From: REEB95 sp963762425
GTDB taxonomy: Bacteria; Pseudomonadota; Alphaproteobacteria; ATCC43930; CGMCC-115725
Reading direction: 5' to 3'
Assembly (NCBI GenBank): GCA_963762425.1
Contig: CAVXKY010000007.1
Coordinates: 1-64,000, forward strand
Length of the DNA stretch: 64,000 nucleotides
Made by a program: the position numbers and the translations under genes. The notes below the pieces were generated by a model. The model was not told the DNA's origin. It ran no database searches and saw nothing but the letters and a program-made list of their open reading frames with translations. This document shows, in pieces, positions 18,415-26,393 of this stretch (position 1 is the stretch's first letter; each line of letters opens with the position of its first letter).

Positions 18415-18696
18415 ATGGGACCAATCGCACATCCGGGAAAGCTGCTACGGCGCGAAATCCGGGCGCGCGGCCTGAGCGCCAACAGGCTGGCTCTGGAGCT
18501 CGGCGTGCCTTCGGGCCGCATCACCGATATCCTGAACGCGCGCCGCTCGATCACTGCCGACACGGCGGTGCGCCTCGGCCGCTTTCTCGGCAATGGCGCG
18601 CAATTCTGGCTCGACCTCCAGGGCCAATACGACATCGCGCGGGTCGAACGCGACCGCGGCGCCGAGATCGCCCGCCGGATAAATCCGGCCGCGTAG
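18415..18696 (+). CDS. higA: HigA-like antitoxin, XRE helix-turn-helix
   Basis: The 93-residue protein starts MGPIAHPGKLLRREIR. It has the HigA/VapI helix-turn-helix LSANRLALELGVPSGRITDI followed by RRSITADTAVRLGRFLG, and the conserved FWLDLQGQYD. It neutralises HigB and represses the operon by binding its promoter. The ATG is 5 bp after the toxin stop, supporting cotranscription. Confidence 0.9.
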   Translation: MGPIAHPGKLLRREIRARGLSANRLALELGVPSGRITDILNARRSITADTAVRLGRFLGNGAQFWLDLQGQYDIARVERDRGAEIARRINPAA

Positions 18697-18730
18697 CAAA
18701 CTTTCTTGGCTTCGCAAGACGGCCTCGCGG
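18692..18730. repeat. Partial palindromic interspersed repeat
   Basis: Contains gcgtagcaaa and, facing it, gcttcgcaagacggcctcgcgg, so both ends of the family are present but the centre is lost. It lies at the junction of higA and phaB 3' ends. Confidence 0.6.
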
Positions 18731-18765
18731 GAATGACGGGAAAATTAAGACCCGCGAAGCAAAAA

Positions 18766-19491
18766 TTAGTACATATGCTGCCCGCCGTTGATCGACAGCG
18801 TCGAGCCGGTGATGAAGCCGGCCTCGTCGTCGACCAGGAACATCACGCCGCGCGCGATCTCCTCGGCGTGGCCGAGCCGGCCGGTGGGAATCCGCGCCAC
18901 GATCTTCTTCAGCACGTCCTCGGGCACGGCGCGCACCATGTCGGTATCGATGTAGCCGGGCGCGATGGCGTTGACGGTCACGCCCTTGCCCGCGCCTTCC
19001 TGCGCCAGCGCCTTGGTGAAGCCGTGGATGCCCGATTTGGCGGCGGCGTAGTTGACCTGGCCGTATTGCCCGGCCTGGCCGTTGATCGAGCCGATATTGA
19101 CGATGCGCCCGAAACCCCGATGGCGCATGCCGTCGATGACCAGGCGGCACATGTTGAAGCACGAGGTCAGATTGGTGGCGATGACCTCGCCCCATTGCTC
19201 GGGCGTCATGCGGTGCAGCACCGCGTCGCGGGTGATGCCGGCGTTGTTGACCAGGATATCCGCCGGGCCGCCGAGCTTGGCTTCGACCGCCTTCACCCCC
19301 GTCTCGCAGGCCTTGAAGTTGGACACGTCGAAGCGGAAGGATTCGATGCCGGTTTCCGTGGTGAATTTCGCGGCCGCCTGCGCGTCACTGGCGTAGATCG
19401 CCGCCACCTTGTGGCCCGCCTGGTGGAGCGCCACCGCGATCGCCCGGCCGATGCCGCGGGTTCCTCCGGTTACGATGGCTACTCTGGACAT
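18766..19491 (-). CDS. phaB: Acetoacetyl-CoA reductase
   Basis: This NADPH-dependent SDR reduces acetoacetyl-CoA to (R)-3-hydroxybutyryl-CoA for PHB synthesis. The 241-residue protein has the TGGTRGIG cofactor motif, NNAG, the catalytic Ser in IGSINGQAGQ, Tyr-x3-Lys as YAAAK, and ends GGQHMY, a PhaB-like terminus. The ATG at 19491 puts the TGG motif at residue 9. It is downstream of phaA on the same strand, with a palindromic repeat between them. Confidence 0.93.
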   Translation of the reverse strand: MSRVAIVTGGTRGIGRAIAVALHQAGHKVAAIYASDAQAAAKFTTETGIESFRFDVSNFKACETGVKAVEAKLGGPADILVNNAGITRDAVLHRMTPEQWGEVIATNLTSCFNMCRLVIDGMRHRGFGRIVNIGSINGQAGQYGQVNYAAAKSGIHGFTKALAQEGAGKGVTVNAIAPGYIDTDMVRAVPEDVLKKIVARIPTGRLGHAEEIARGVMFLVDDEAGFITGSTLSINGGQHMY

Positions 19492-19517
19492 GCCCGAACC
19501 TCCCTTTTTTCCTTCTT

Positions 19518-19598
19518 CGCTTCGCAAAATGCCTCGGCCTTGATCCCTCTTCGCTTCGCACGTCATGTGCTACGCGGGCCCTCGGCTTTGCTACGCTG
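19518..19598. repeat. Palindromic interspersed repeat, inverted and partly rearranged
   Basis: Shows two gcttcgca ends, tgctacgcggg, and gctttgctacg, so it reads as one degraded copy in the minus orientation between phaA and phaB. The 3' end of phaA abuts it. Confidence 0.65.
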
Positions 19599-20784
19599 CT
19601 ACGCCCGCTCGACGCACATGGCGATGCCCATGCCGCCGCCGATGCACAAGGTGGCCAGGCCCTTCTTGGCGTTGCGCTTCTCCATCTCGTACAGCAGCGT
19701 GACCAGAATCCGCGCGCCCGAGGCGCCGATCGGATGGCCGAGCGCGATCGCGCCGCCATTGACGTTGACCTTGGCGGGATCGAAGCCCAGCTCCTTGATG
19801 ACCGCGCAGGCCTGGGCGGCGAAGGCCTCGTTGGCCTCGATCAGGTCGAGATCGCTCACTTTCCAGCCCGCGCGCGGCGAGCGCGAGCTTGGTCGCCGGG
19901 ATCGGCCCGGAGCCCATCACCGCCGGATCGACGCCGGCCGTGGCCCAGGAGGCGATGCGCGCCAGCGGCTTGATGCCGCGCTTCTGCGCTTCACCGGCGC
20001 TCATCACCACCACCGCGGCGGCGCCGTCATTGATGCCCGAGGCGTTGCCCGCGGTCACGGTGCCGTCCTTGGCGAAAGCCGGCTTGAGCTTGGACAGGGT
20101 TTCGGCCGTGGTGCCGGCGCGCGGATACTCGTCGGTGTCCACCATCACGTCGCCCTTGCGGGTGGAGATCTTCACCGCAACGATCTCGTCCTTGAACTTG
20201 CCCGCCTTCTGCGCGGCCTCGGCGCGCTGTTGCGAGATCGCCGCGAATTCGTCCTGCTGGCCGCGGGTGATCTGCCATTGCCGCGCCACGTTCTCGGCGG
20301 TGATGCCCATGTGATAGCCGTTGAAGATGTCCCACAACCCGTCCTTGATCATGAGATCGACCAGCTCGGCATTGCCCATGCGCACGCCGTTCCTGAGATG
20401 CGCGGCGTGGGGCGACTGGCTCATGCTTTCCTGGCCGCCGGCCACGACGATGGATGAATCGCCGGCGCGGATCGCCTGATAGCCCATGGCGACCGTGCGC
20501 AGGCCCGAGCCGCACACCTGGTTGAGGCCGTAGGCGGTGATCTCCTTCGGGATGCCCGCGCCCATCGCCGCCTGGCGGGCCGGGTTCATGCCCTCGCCCG
20601 CCGGCAGCACCTGGCCCATCACCACCTCGGACACGTCGGCCGGCGCCAGCTTGGCGCGCTTCAGCGCCTCGATGATGGCCGTCTGGCCCAGGTAATGGGC
20701 GGGAACCGAACTCAAGGCGCCGTTGAAGGCGCCGATGGCGGTGCGCGCGGCCGAGGCGATGACGATGTCGGTTTGGTTGCTCAT
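19599..20784 (-). pseudogene. phaA: Acetyl-CoA acetyltransferase (beta-ketothiolase), frameshifted
   Basis: This enzyme condenses two acetyl-CoA in the first step of PHB synthesis. The N-terminal frame starts MSNQTDIVIASAART and carries the nucleophile in NQVCGSGLR. The frame breaks at about 19866-19875 in a gcgcggg run. The rest is in another frame: SDLDLIEANEAFAAQA, GHPIGASG with the catalytic His, and CIGGGMGIA with the second Cys, ending MCVERA. A one-base change restores about 394 residues, the family length. If real, phaA is inactive here; otherwise this is an indel error. Confidence 0.85.
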
Positions 20785-20844
20785 GGGGAGGGCCTTCCTG
20801 GGGGGTTTTCTATTAGATAGTCTTTATCCGGGGTTTTGGGAATA

Positions 20845-21029
20845 CCGCGTAGCAAAGGCCGCGCAGCGGCGCGGCCGTCTTGCGAAGCTAATAAAGAAAC
20901 CCGCGTAGCACAGCGACGCAGGGGCGACGGCGTCGTGCGAAGCGAGAAACCGCGTAGCAAAGCCATGGGCCGATCCTTTAGGCCCGAGGCGTCGTGCGAA
21001 GCTAAGAAAGGAAACCGCGTAGCACAGGG
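20845..21029. repeat. Cluster of four palindromic interspersed repeats
   Basis: Three complete copies in the same orientation (20845-20888 short type, 20900-20943 short type, 20950-21002 long type) and a 5' fragment at 21015-21029 follow each other with 6-13 bp spacers. This is the densest group in the window and lies upstream of the phaA start. Confidence 0.85.
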
Positions 21030-21044
21030 AGTTCACAGCAAACT

Positions 21045-21124
21045 CTTCCGTCACCCCCGCGAAGCGGGGGTCCAGAGCGACCGCATTGCGTTAGCCCTGG
21101 ATTCCCGCTTGCGCGGGAATGACG
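21045..21124. repeat. Two facing gcgggg hairpin repeats
   Basis: A hairpin cacccccgcg/cgcgggggt-like unit at the left and a second unit attcccgcttgcgcgggaat at the right face each other around about 40 bp. The second type recurs at 29874-29898. Such units are common intergenic repeats in proteobacteria. Confidence 0.6.
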
Positions 21125-21782
21125 ATTAATCGGAAGGCTTCTTCCCCGTTCTTCACGCTCGCGTCGCGTAGCACAGCCGAGGGCCGATCCTTTAGGCCCG
21201 AGGCGTCGTGCGAAGCTGATTTACGTGCCTCCTCTTCCCGTTCGCGCTCGATATCCTGGGCATAAGCCTCGATCTGCGCGCGCAGCTTGGCCCGCGCGCT
21301 CTCGCCATGATTTTCCCGATCCTGGGGCCCGGCCACCAGCCCGGCGTTGCGGCCATAAAGCGCATAATGGCGGGCCAGGCTGTCGAGCGCGCACTGCTTG
21401 TTCTGGAGGCGGATATGGACGCGGCCCCCGCCCTTTTTGCCGGCGGAGGCCGAAACCTCGGCGATGGCGGTGCGGTCGGCTTCGGTGAGGATGTTGCTGG
21501 GCTTGAGCGTAACGCCGTCCGGCCCCCAATCGGCGATATGGCCCAGATCGGAAAACGCCACCCGCGCCAGCTCGAGAACGATGCGGTGGCGTCGATGCCG
21601 GTGCGTATGGCGCGGGCTTCCATGGCCTCGCGGATGGCCCGGGCGATATGCGGCTCCTTCATCAGATTGCAGCCCATGACATGGGCCGATTTGCCGGAGT
21701 AGCCGGCGCGCATCGCCGCCTCGGTGGCGTTGAGCGCGACCAGATACTCGTCGACGAAGACTTGCTGTTTCGGGGTCATCAT
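21091..21782 (-). pseudogene. Phage terminase small subunit, frameshifted, with repeat-derived C-terminus
   Basis: The N-terminal frame starts MMTPKQQVFVDEYLV and continues NATEAAMRAGYSGKSAH, the terminase small subunit helix-turn-helix that binds phage packaging sites. Near 21583-21590 the frame shifts, and the family continues as IVLELARVAFSDLG and LDSLARHYALYGRNAG. After EREREEEARK the frame reads through a palindromic repeat before stopping. No large subunit, portal or other phage gene is nearby, so it is an orphan remnant. One missing base would restore the join. Confidence 0.75.
21165..21216. repeat. Palindromic interspersed repeat, long type
   Basis: Begins cgcgtagcacagccgagggcc and ends gtcgtgcgaagc. 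It is embedded in the 3' part of the terminase reading frame, where it is translated into the peptide SASHDASGLKDRP and following residues. Confidence 0.8.
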
Positions 21783-21795
21783 GTTGGGAACCTCC

Positions 21796-21901
21796 ACGTA
21801 GCACGGCCGATGCGCGAACCCGGCGCGACGGCGTAGCAAAGGTCGCGCAGAGGCGCGGCCGTCTTGCGAAGCGAAGAACAACCGCGTCTTGCGAAGCGAA
21901 G
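21796..21901. repeat. Palindromic interspersed repeats, one partial and one complete
   Basis: A partial copy at 21796-21812 (cacgtagcacggcc) is followed by a complete short-type copy at 21830-21872, then an extra right-end unit (cgcgtcttgcgaagcg) up to 21901. They lie between the terminase and Flp pilin genes. Confidence 0.7.
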
Positions 21902-22008
21902 AAGAATTAAAACGCCGGTGGATACAAATTGGGGAAAATGCCAAGCGTAAGAGCTTGTCCGGGCATCGGCCGCGGCTTAGTTTGCAAAGGCGATTTTGGG
22001 AGACTATC

Positions 22009-22179
22009 ATGCACCTTCTTGGCCGATATGCGCGCAGCTTCGCCGCCGACGAAAGCGGAGCGACCGCCATCGAATACGGATTGATCGCCGCGCTCATCGC
22101 GGTGGTGGTGGTCGCCAGCGTCACCCTGATCGGCACCAGCCTGTCCAACACGTTCAATACCGTGGCAACCCTGCTCTAA
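22009..22179 (+). CDS. Flp/Fap-type pilin
   Basis: The 56-residue protein starts MHLLGRYARS. It has the type IVb prepilin pattern: a short charged leader ending DESG, then ATAIEYGLIAALIAVVVV. The conserved Glu-Tyr and the hydrophobic stem are as in Flp pilins of Tad systems, with cleavage expected after the Gly before ATAIEY. No tad/cpa genes are in the window, so the assembly machinery must be elsewhere or absent. The ATG at 22009 fits the usual length; a longer frame upstream is repeat DNA. Confidence 0.88.
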   Translation: MHLLGRYARSFAADESGATAIEYGLIAALIAVVVVASVTLIGTSLSNTFNTVATLL

Positions 22180-22184
22180 ATAAA

Positions 22185-22238
22185 CCCGCGTAGCACAGCC
22201 GAGGGCCGATCCTTCAGGCCCGAGGCGTCTTGCGAAGC
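22185..22238. repeat. Palindromic interspersed repeat, long type
   Basis: Begins cccgcgtagcacagccgagg and ends gtcttgcgaagc. It lies 5 bp after the Flp pilin stop, between convergent genes, where it could act as a transcript end. Confidence 0.8.
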
Positions 22239-22247
22239 GAAGAGAGG

Positions 22248-22586
22248 TTACAGCGGGGTGGCGGTCCAGTGGAAATCGACGATGACGCCGCTGTCGAACC
22301 GGCATTGGACGGCGACATCGCGCGGCGTTTTCGTGCTGGCGGGCGCGTCGCTGCGCCTGGCCTGGACGTCGACCAGGGCCGTGTTCGAACCGAGCCCGAG
22401 GCGTTTGCTGGTCACCTCGAAGCGGGCATCGGGATAGGCTTTTTGCATGACGTCGATGCAACGATCGACGTAACTCGCCGTCCCCGCGGCCGATTGGGCG
22501 CCGAAGAGCGCATCGCCAGTGGAATCCCACAGGCCGCAGCCGGCGAGAAGCAAGAGCGCGCAAAGCGCCGCCACCGAACTACGCAT
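22248..22586 (-). CDS. Small putative lipoprotein
   Basis: The 112-residue protein has a short signal with the lipobox LLLAGCG, so lipid attachment at Cys17 is predicted. The mature part has two further cysteines and a strand-rich region (SNTALVDVQARRS, VIVDFHWTATPL). I do not recognise a family. It ends beside a palindromic repeat and has a terminator-like hairpin just upstream that would insulate it from transcription coming from the right. Confidence 0.65.
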   Translation of the reverse strand: MRSSVAALCALLLLAGCGLWDSTGDALFGAQSAAGTASYVDRCIDVMQKAYPDARFEVTSKRLGLGSNTALVDVQARRSDAPASTKTPRDVAVQCRFDSGVIVDFHWTATPL

Positions 22587-22611
22587 GATTTAATCCCCCC
22601 GCCGATTCAAT

Positions 22612-22633
22612 AAAAAACCCGGCACGCGCCGGG
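22612..22633 (-). terminator. Intrinsic terminator, minus strand
   Basis: A perfect 6-bp stem (cccggc with gccggg, 4-nt loop) at 22618-22633 is followed on the minus strand by six T residues. No confident minus-strand gene lies immediately to its right, so the original gene may be lost. Confidence 0.6.
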
Positions 22634-22677
22634 CGGACTTCCAATGATGCCTATTTATAGCACATTGATCCGGACGG

Positions 22678-22696
22678 GTAGTGGGTCAGTTTGAAT
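22678..22696 (+). repeat. 19-bp repeat, possible insertion-sequence end, copy 1
   Basis: The sequence gtagtgggtcagtttgaat also occurs at 23802-23820 and, inverted, at 25280-25298. It is probably the outer end of an IS1-like element whose remnants lie in this region. Confidence 0.6.
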
Positions 22697-22742
22697 TTAC
22701 GGACCTATTTGCTTTGCGTCAGCCCCATGCCATGCTTAACAC

Positions 22743-22931
22743 ATGGCCACCAAGCGACTCAAGCGCCCCCGCGACCCTGTATCCCTCGCCAAACTCATAG
22801 GCGATATAGCGACGGGACAGGTGCAGGACGCGGTACAGGATAGCAATAGCCACAGTTCTACTTGGACTAGCGTTCTTCCTAACGCTCGCTGGCCTCGCGT
22901 ATTATTCATCGGCCACCGAATATCCAAATGA
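22743..22931 (+). CDS. Small hypothetical protein, probably truncated
   Basis: The 62-residue frame starts MATKRLKRPRDPVSLAKLIG, a Lys/Arg-rich N-terminus of a kind I associate with small genes next to insertion sequences. After about residue 30 (GDIATGQVQD) the sequence looks like out-of-frame DNA. It starts 47 bp from an IS-end repeat. Probably a decayed passenger gene; the function is unknown. Confidence 0.4.
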   Translation: MATKRLKRPRDPVSLAKLIGDIATGQVQDAVQDSNSHSSTWTSVLPNARWPRVLFIGHRISK

Positions 22932-23006
22932 ACAACAGTCCACCACTTACGCTGACAGCAAACAACCACAGATAAAAAAACATTCGCTTAGCGGGTTCAT
23001 TAATTT

Positions 23007-23707
23007 TTGTTCCCCAATGCTCTCGCCATTTTCACTTTCTGGCTTGTGGTATTCAGCGGTCTTCTTGTTGGGGCTACTGTTTTTTTGTTTATTTCCGCAG
23101 AACGCGCCGCCGATGCTGCCAAAAAATCCGCAGATATTGCAGAACGTGCCCTTATCTCCGGGCAAAGAGCTTTTGTCTCGGTCAAGTTTCAACCCGCTGC
23201 CAACCGCGACATTAAAACTGGAAAGATAAATATGTGGGGATTTACGCCAATATGGGTCAATTCGGGCGACACCCCAACGAGGGATATGGTGAATCACATC
23301 AGTATTTATTTGCCTGATAAAGAAATTAGTTCTGATTGGGATTTCCCAGACTTTTGAACTAAGAGCATTCCTCCAGAAAAAAGAGTTTTCGTTCCATTGG
23401 GGGTTGCTCCAAAGATTTGGCGGAAGGGCAAAAATTGTACGTTCCCGTTAAGTTGATCGAAGATGTAATCGGTGGCAAAAGATTTTTGTATTTCTGGGGA
23501 TGGGCTACTTACAGCGACGTATTCCCAAACACCAAAAGACACGTAACTCGTTTTGCCGTTCAGATTGTTGTCGGGGGTGATCCACACGACACTACTCGTA
23601 TCTCGTTCATATATAACTATTTGGAACGATATAACTGCTCCGATGAAGAATGCGACCACCAAGACCGCCCGGCGGAATGGAAGCCACGAGAAATGGAAAT
23701 TGAATAG
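23007..23707 (+). pseudogene. Membrane-anchored hypothetical protein, multiply frameshifted
   Basis: The first frame (TTG at 23007) encodes a transmembrane helix (FTFWLVVFSGLLVGATVFLF), then ERAADAAKKSADIAERA and a strand-rich segment, and stops at 23357. A second frame gives PPEKRVFVPLGVAP, and a third from about 23417 gives GQKLYVPVKLIED, a WGWATYSDVF segment and ERYNCSDEEC near the end. Together they look like one protein of about 230 residues with an N-terminal anchor. Base composition is clearly AT-richer than the flanks, indicating transfer. Confidence 0.55.
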
Positions 23708-23801
23708 AACCCTGGCCTGTCCAGCCAGCGTCCTAAATTAGGACACTCTCTCTTGCGAATAAGGACACCGACTGTCATAAACAGCCAGCACCCGTCCGGA
23801 G

Positions 23802-23820
23802 GTAGTGGGTCAGTTTGAAT
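23802..23820 (+). repeat. 19-bp repeat, possible insertion-sequence end, copy 2
   Basis: Identical to 22678-22696 and inverted relative to 25280-25298. It continues into the 3' end of the secreted-protein pseudogene on the minus strand. Confidence 0.65.
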
Positions 23821-23828
23821 ACAGCGGC

Positions 23829-24208
23829 CTAATGTGTGCGATTCATGTTCACACCGGCCGGGCAAACAGGTTCTACCGCCCACTGACCTGAGAGAGTATC
23901 CCCGGACATCTTCCCGGTAAGCGCCGTTGAGCCCACCGTGCCGTTGAAAGTGCCGTCATCAGCGACAGTGCCATGAATTGGTAGGGTGCCCTTCGGTGTT
24001 ACCACTTGGCCTCTCATCACCGTGCCGTTTTGAATGAACATTTTCGCCGTGCCCTCGAAGATCGGGCAGGGCGCTCACCTTTGCCGGACATTCCCATCGA
24101 CTTGACTGAGCCTGTCCAAGGGCCATCGAACTGGTTTGCTGCATAGGCTGTCCCGAATGGCAGAATGATGACTAACCCCATAATGGCGAGTAATCCACGA
24201 TTTAACAT
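23829..24208 (-). pseudogene. Small secreted protein, frameshifted paralogue of the gene at 24908
   Basis: The start MLNRGLLAIMGLVIILPFGTAYA is a signal peptide, followed by FDGPWTGSV. The frame breaks near 24070-24082, and the homologous sequence resumes as MFIQNGTVMRG, TLPIHGTVADDGTFNG and LSGQWAVEPVCPAGVNM. The whole aligns end to end with the intact protein encoded at 24908-25309. It is preceded directly by the transposase remnant at 24239-24541. The function is unknown. Confidence 0.7.
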
Positions 24209-24238
24209 GGTGTCCTCTCCTATGTGCGGGCTGGCCCC

Positions 24239-24541
24239 CTATTTCCTCGTCCTGCCGCGCACGTTGTGATCGCCTGGACGGCTGGTATAGCTCAGATCGC
24301 CGCCAAATTCACGCTTTGGCGCTTCAAGTTTGCCCTGTTCCCAAGCGTCGATCATCTTCACAACGTCCGTCATGTCCCACAGCTTATCCGTGACATTCGT
24401 GGCCATCGCCGGAGTGATACGCAGCGTTTGGTGAACCCTCACGAAATTGTAGTGCATGAAATAGATTGCCAACGCGAGAGCGTGGTTTTCCATCTTCTTG
24501 CTGAAAGCATTGGTTAGCCGAGTGAAGCGGCGAAGCCCCAT
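24239..24541 (-). mobile_element. IS1-like transposase, C-terminal fragment
   Basis: The 100-residue frame contains RRFTRLTNAFSKKMENH, ALAIYFMHYNFVRVHQTLR and TPAMATNVTDKLW, the C-terminal pattern of IS1-family-like transposases in alphaproteobacteria. The catalytic N-terminal part is missing, so the element is inactive. Its last codons (EAPKREFGGDL to the stop) recur as isolated tails at 24734-24901 and 26211-26384. Confidence 0.75.
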
Positions 24542-24733
24542 GCGGATAATGTTCTCAGCATCCCCTGATCGTCTCCCAGAAAATATCGGTGTGCAAATAT
24601 GACTAAGCGTAGAACCAATAAACGCAATCTCAAAACTAAAATTGAATTCAGCGATTCCCTTTGGTGATGATCCACTGGCTGGATATCAGCCATCACCTAA
24701 ATTCGATTGAGGCCGTGACAGATTACGGGGGGC

Positions 24734-24901
24734 TACGCGGGGCGATATTAGCGCCTTCGTCGCGCAGTTGCCGCAATCCCGTGTGATAACGCGCGGAACA
24801 GGGAAAACTTGAAGCGCCCAAGCGTGAATTTGGCGGCGATCTTGGCTATACTGGCCGCCCGGGCGATCGCAACCCGCGCGGCAGGACGCGGAAATAGGGG
24901 G
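24734..24901 (+). repeat. Transposase-tail repeat upstream of a secreted-protein gene
   Basis: About 168 bp shared with 26211-26384. Its second half encodes EAPKREFGGDLGYTGRPGD and on to a TAG stop, so it is the 3' end of a transposase gene like that at 24239-24541. The downstream gene starts within 10 bp. Confidence 0.75.
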
Positions 24902-24907
24902 ATAATC

Positions 24908-25309
24908 ATGCGTAGAATTTTGATTGGGCTAGCTTTGGCGCTCGTTGTGTTGCCTGTGGCGGCGGCGGGTCCGTTCGATGGGTCATGGCAGGGGTCGGTC
25001 AGGTCGGAATCAGCCACTGGCGCGGTTCATTGCGCATCGTTTCAGGGCACAATGACTATGGTTATTCAAAATGGCACGGTCACAAGCGGTCATGCGGTGA
25101 CGCCGAAAGGCACCCCACCAGTTCAAGGGAGCGTTACCGCCGATGGCACATTCACCGGTACATCGGCTAATTATGCATTAACCGGGAAATTCACCGGCGA
25201 TACCTTCGCCGGCCAGTGGGCGCTTGGGGGAGTATGCCTGGCCGGTGTGAACATGACTTCGCACACATTAGGCCGCTGTATTCAAACTGACCCACTACCT
25301 CCGGACTAG
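24908..25309 (+). CDS. Small secreted protein of unknown function
   Basis: The 133-residue protein has a signal peptide (MRRILIGLALALVVLPVAA, cleavage near AAAG) and a strand-rich mature part with an internal pattern of Gly-Thr turns (QNGTVTSGH, ADGTFTG, LTGKFTGDTFAGQW). It is the intact paralogue of the pseudogene at 23829-24208. The last residues (IQTDPLPPD) are encoded by the 19-bp IS-end repeat, so the C-terminus was set by an insertion. It is preceded by a transposase tail. No known family is recognised. Confidence 0.65.
   Translation: MRRILIGLALALVVLPVAAAGPFDGSWQGSVRSESATGAVHCASFQGTMTMVIQNGTVTSGHAVTPKGTPPVQGSVTADGTFTGTSANYALTGKFTGDTFAGQWALGGVCLAGVNMTSHTLGRCIQTDPLPPD
25280..25298 (-). 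repeat. 19-bp repeat, possible insertion-sequence end, copy 3 (inverted)
   Basis: Reverse complement of the copies at 22678 and 23802. With 23802-23820 it bounds a 1.5-kb segment whose two ends are longer inverted repeats because they contain the 3' ends of paralogous genes. Confidence 0.65.
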
Positions 25310-25356
25310 TCAAGGAGGGTGGTGCGCCCTTTTGACTTTTGCAGGAGCCAAGACGG

Positions 25357-26066
25357 TTAAAATTTAAAATTCAGCCCAGCACGTATCATATTAATTTGCG
25401 GTTTGATGGCGAGGTTTTCGGTGCTCGAATCACGGAAATAATTATTGCCGAGATTGGCGTAGAGATATTCGATCTTGGCGATCCACGTTCCGTTCCATGG
25501 GTCGGCGAAGGCATATTCGGCGCCCGCGCCAATGGTCCATCCCCATTCCGTTCCTGATGTGTCGGTGACGCCGAGCCCCCCTTGCGTACCGGGGGTTTGA
25601 GGCACAATGCGGCCGCCTGCGACTCCAGCCGTGCCGAAGACCAGGAGCCGGTCCATCACGGCGTAACCCGCGCGGCCGCGCAAGGTGCCGAAGTCCGAGA
25701 TATTGGTGTTGCAGGAGAAGTTGACGTTGGCGCAGGTCGTATGGCCGCCGATACCCGCCCAATCGAAATCGCCTTCGATACCGAACACAAAGGGCCCAGC
25801 TTGGCCGAAGTTCGTTTGAACGAAGTTCCAGCCGAGCGTGCCGCCGACCACGCCACCATGCAACCACTGGTTGGCGTTCGTTCCGAGGTCGGGAGTGGGA
25901 AAATCCATCTCTCCGGACCAAAACCGTATCCGCCGTTGACGCCAACATAGACGCCAGTCCAATTGTAAGGCGCGGCCCTTTGGGCCTGTGAGGGCGTTGG
26001 GAAGGCAAATGCGGCCATAAGCGCCGCAGAAATCACGGCAGCGTAGAGCCCGTAATTTATTCTCAT
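25357..26066 (-). pseudogene. Outer-membrane beta-barrel protein (Omp25/opacity type), frameshifted
   Basis: The N-terminal frame starts MRINYGLYAAVISAALMAAF (signal peptide), then YNWTGVYVGVNGGYGFG, the hallmark start of alphaproteobacterial OMP_b-brl proteins. A one-base loss near 25915-25922 shifts the frame. The barrel continues as GEMDFPTPDLG, GWNFVQTNFGQAGPFVFG, LRGRAGYAVMDRLLVFGT and IRAGLNFKF with a terminal Phe, as expected for Bam insertion. The restored length is about 236 residues. It is either decayed or affected by an assembly indel. Confidence 0.8.
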
Positions 26067-26210
26067 GTATGCCCCCGCTTTTAACTCGATCATGACTTGG
26101 CTAAATAGCCTGTCAATGACTACGTGAATAAACTAATTACTTTGCCGTGGGGTGTTGCATTTCTCCCCCCATCAATCGGCCATCGCCCAGGTTTGAATGG
26201 GCGTGACAAA

Positions 26211-26384
26211 TTACGCGGGGCGATATTAGCGCCTTCGTCGCGCGGTTGCCGCAATCCCGTGTGATAACGCGCGGAACGGGGCCGGCGTGAAGCGCCGAAG
26301 CGTGAATTTGGCGGCGGCCTCGGCGCAGACCCGGCCGCCCAGGCGATCACAACCCGCGCGGCAGGACGCGCAAATTAGGGGGAG
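26211..26384 (+). repeat. Transposase-tail repeat, second copy
   Basis: Matches 24734-24901 from tacgcggggcgatattagcg to the final tag. The transposase frame is diverged after EAPKREFGG but still ends in a stop. It lies 9 bp before the ATG of the next small exported protein. Confidence 0.7.
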
Positions 26385-26393
26385 AGAAAATCA

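Noticed and set aside
20845..21029. CRISPR array
   Set aside because: The units are about 44-53 bp, palindromic, and separated by only 6-13 bp; there are no regular unique spacers and no cas genes.
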